From assembly GCF_003417065.2 (NCBI RefSeq), contig NZ_QVLT01000009.1:62001-126000 (forward strand): a stretch of 64,000 nucleotides of DNA. The letters are read 5' to 3'. Origin of the DNA: Hymenobacter lapidiphilus (GTDB lineage: Bacteria; Bacteroidota; Bacteroidia; Cytophagales; Hymenobacteraceae). Positions 63,264-64,000 of the stretch are shown here, piece after piece (the first letter of the stretch is position 1; every line of letters begins with the position of its first letter). The translations under genes and the position numbers were made by a program. The notes under the pieces are model-generated. The model did not search any database and was not told the origin of the DNA. It saw only the letters and a program-made list of their open reading frames with translations.

Positions 63264-64000
63264 TTGCGGGTTGGGCTGACGGCGAGCTTGCTCAGGGGCG
63301 TGAGCTGGCCGTTGCGGTAGCGGTACTGGTAAAGCCCGTCCGGCCCGATGGCCAGCAGCAGTCCGCGGTGCGGAATCACATCGGACACATTCACCTGGAA
63401 AACTTTGGGGGCGGACAGGATGGGCGTGGTGCGGGTATCGAAAACCTTGAGCTCGTTTTTGTCGCACACGAACAGCAGCGTGCTGTCGATGCCCAGGCCC
63501 ATGGGGTGCGTCATGGGGTAGGTTTGGGCCAGGCGCGGGGCGGCCAGGTTGGTCAGGTCTACCACCTGCAGCTGGTTGGCGCCGCCGCCGCAGCTGCGGC
63601 CGTCGCGCAGCGTTACGTAGGCGTAGCGCTCATCCACCACCACGGGGTCGCAGCTGGCTACGTGCTCGTAGTAGGCCACCTGTTTGGGCTGGGCGGGCAC
63701 GCTGGCATCGAAGATGAACATGCCGCGCTGGGTGCCCAGAAACAGGTAAGGGGCCCGCGGATAAATCGTTTCGATGCCCAGCCCCAGCGGCACTACCTGC
63801 CCGGGGGCCGGAGCCGCCGGATTCGCCAGACTGAACAGGCGCAGACTCTGGTTGTCCACGACGAAGAGCGTGTTGCCGAGCACCGTGAAGCGGGCCAGCG
63901 AGCCGCCCTTGCCGTTGTCGGCGGCCAGGTTGGGGCTGGCGTCGTTGCTGGCGGTGCAGGCCGTCAGCAGCAGGCTCAGCAGCCCCGCAGCCAGCCCGAA
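63260..64000 (-). CDS. LVIVD-repeat-like beta-propeller lipoprotein, partial at the right edge
   Basis: The frame is open to the right edge, so the first few residues are missing. The start visible here is a lipoprotein signal (LSLLLTACTASND). The body has beta-propeller repeats of the LVIVD kind: FTVLGNTLFVVDNQSLRLFS, then YLFLGTQRGMFIFDASVPAQ, YVTLRDGRSC, ANQLQVVDLTNLAAPRLAQT and LFVCDKNELKVFDTRT. Such proteins are surface or periplasmic and bind partners, without known enzymatic activity. It overlaps the downstream barrel gene by four bases and is the first gene of that operon. Confidence 0.8.
   Translation of the reverse strand, partial: FGLAAGLLSLLLTACTASNDASPNLAADNGKGGSLARFTVLGNTLFVVDNQSLRLFSLANPAAPAPGQVVPLGLGIETIYPRAPYLFLGTQRGMFIFDASVPAQPKQVAYYEHVASCDPVVVDERYAYVTLRDGRSCGGGANQLQVVDLTNLAAPRLAQTYPMTHPMGLGIDSTLLFVCDKNELKVFDTRTTPILSAPKVFQVNVSDVIPHRGLLLAIGPDGLYQYRYRNGQLTPLSKLAVSPTRK

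Overview
The window looks like chromosomal DNA of a GC-rich Bacteroidota of the Hymenobacter type (order Cytophagales). The evidence is the Bacteroidota promoter form (TTTG, 19 bp, TAnnTTTG; an exact copy lies before nuoA), C-terminal type IX secretion sorting domains, the DUF4856/imelysin lipoprotein pair, and an ABC-2 permease fused to an M1 peptidase. Shine-Dalgarno sites are weak. No rRNA, tRNA, CRISPR array, integrase or IS transposase was seen.

Layout. 1-2.3 kb: imelysin and DUF4856 lipoproteins, an iron-type locus. 2.5-6.4 kb: ene-reductase, superoxide dismutase, TadA and two small exported proteins. 6.6-11.3 kb: ABC-2/M1 fusion with its ATPase. 11.5-14.6 kb: aspS and an S41 peptidase. 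14.7-30.4 kb: all fourteen complex I genes on the minus strand. The cluster is split into nuoA-J and nuoK-N by an opposite-strand MaoC hydratase, and it carries two extra genes: a coiled-coil protein between nuoE and nuoF, and an AT-rich membrane protein between nuoL and nuoM. 30.5-39.2 kb: pruA, SRAP protein, dNMP kinase-like protein, SIMPL lipoprotein, YjjG-type phosphatase, thioredoxin-like ferredoxin, ArsR regulator and a type II NADH dehydrogenase. With complex I, the last gives two NADH entry points to the quinone pool. 39.2-44.3 kb: broken KDPG aldolase, PH-domain protein, DUF433/DUF5615 pair with a broken toxin, secreted M1 peptidase and a HupE-like protein. 44.3-48.7 kb: a 1465-residue T9SS cargo protein with tandem repeats.

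49.3-52.6 kb holds three exported proteins sharing an unnamed module of about 100 residues (four copies), with a DoxX pair between them. 52.6-57.1 kb: a decayed copy of the clpB 3' end, a HepT/MntA toxin-antitoxin pair, clpB with a CIRCE-like inverted repeat, and an AT-rich orphan gene. 57.3-64 kb: NUDIX hydrolase with a 37-residue membrane peptide, PfkB kinase, T9SS esterase, a HipA-like kinase (frameshifted) with DUF3037, and an operon running off the right edge.

Two patterns cut across the window. Most loose gene junctions hold long palindromes, in at least three sequence families, including every wide junction of the nuo cluster. Four genes each lack exactly one base relative to their restored frame, which points to sequencing error, recent decay or both.
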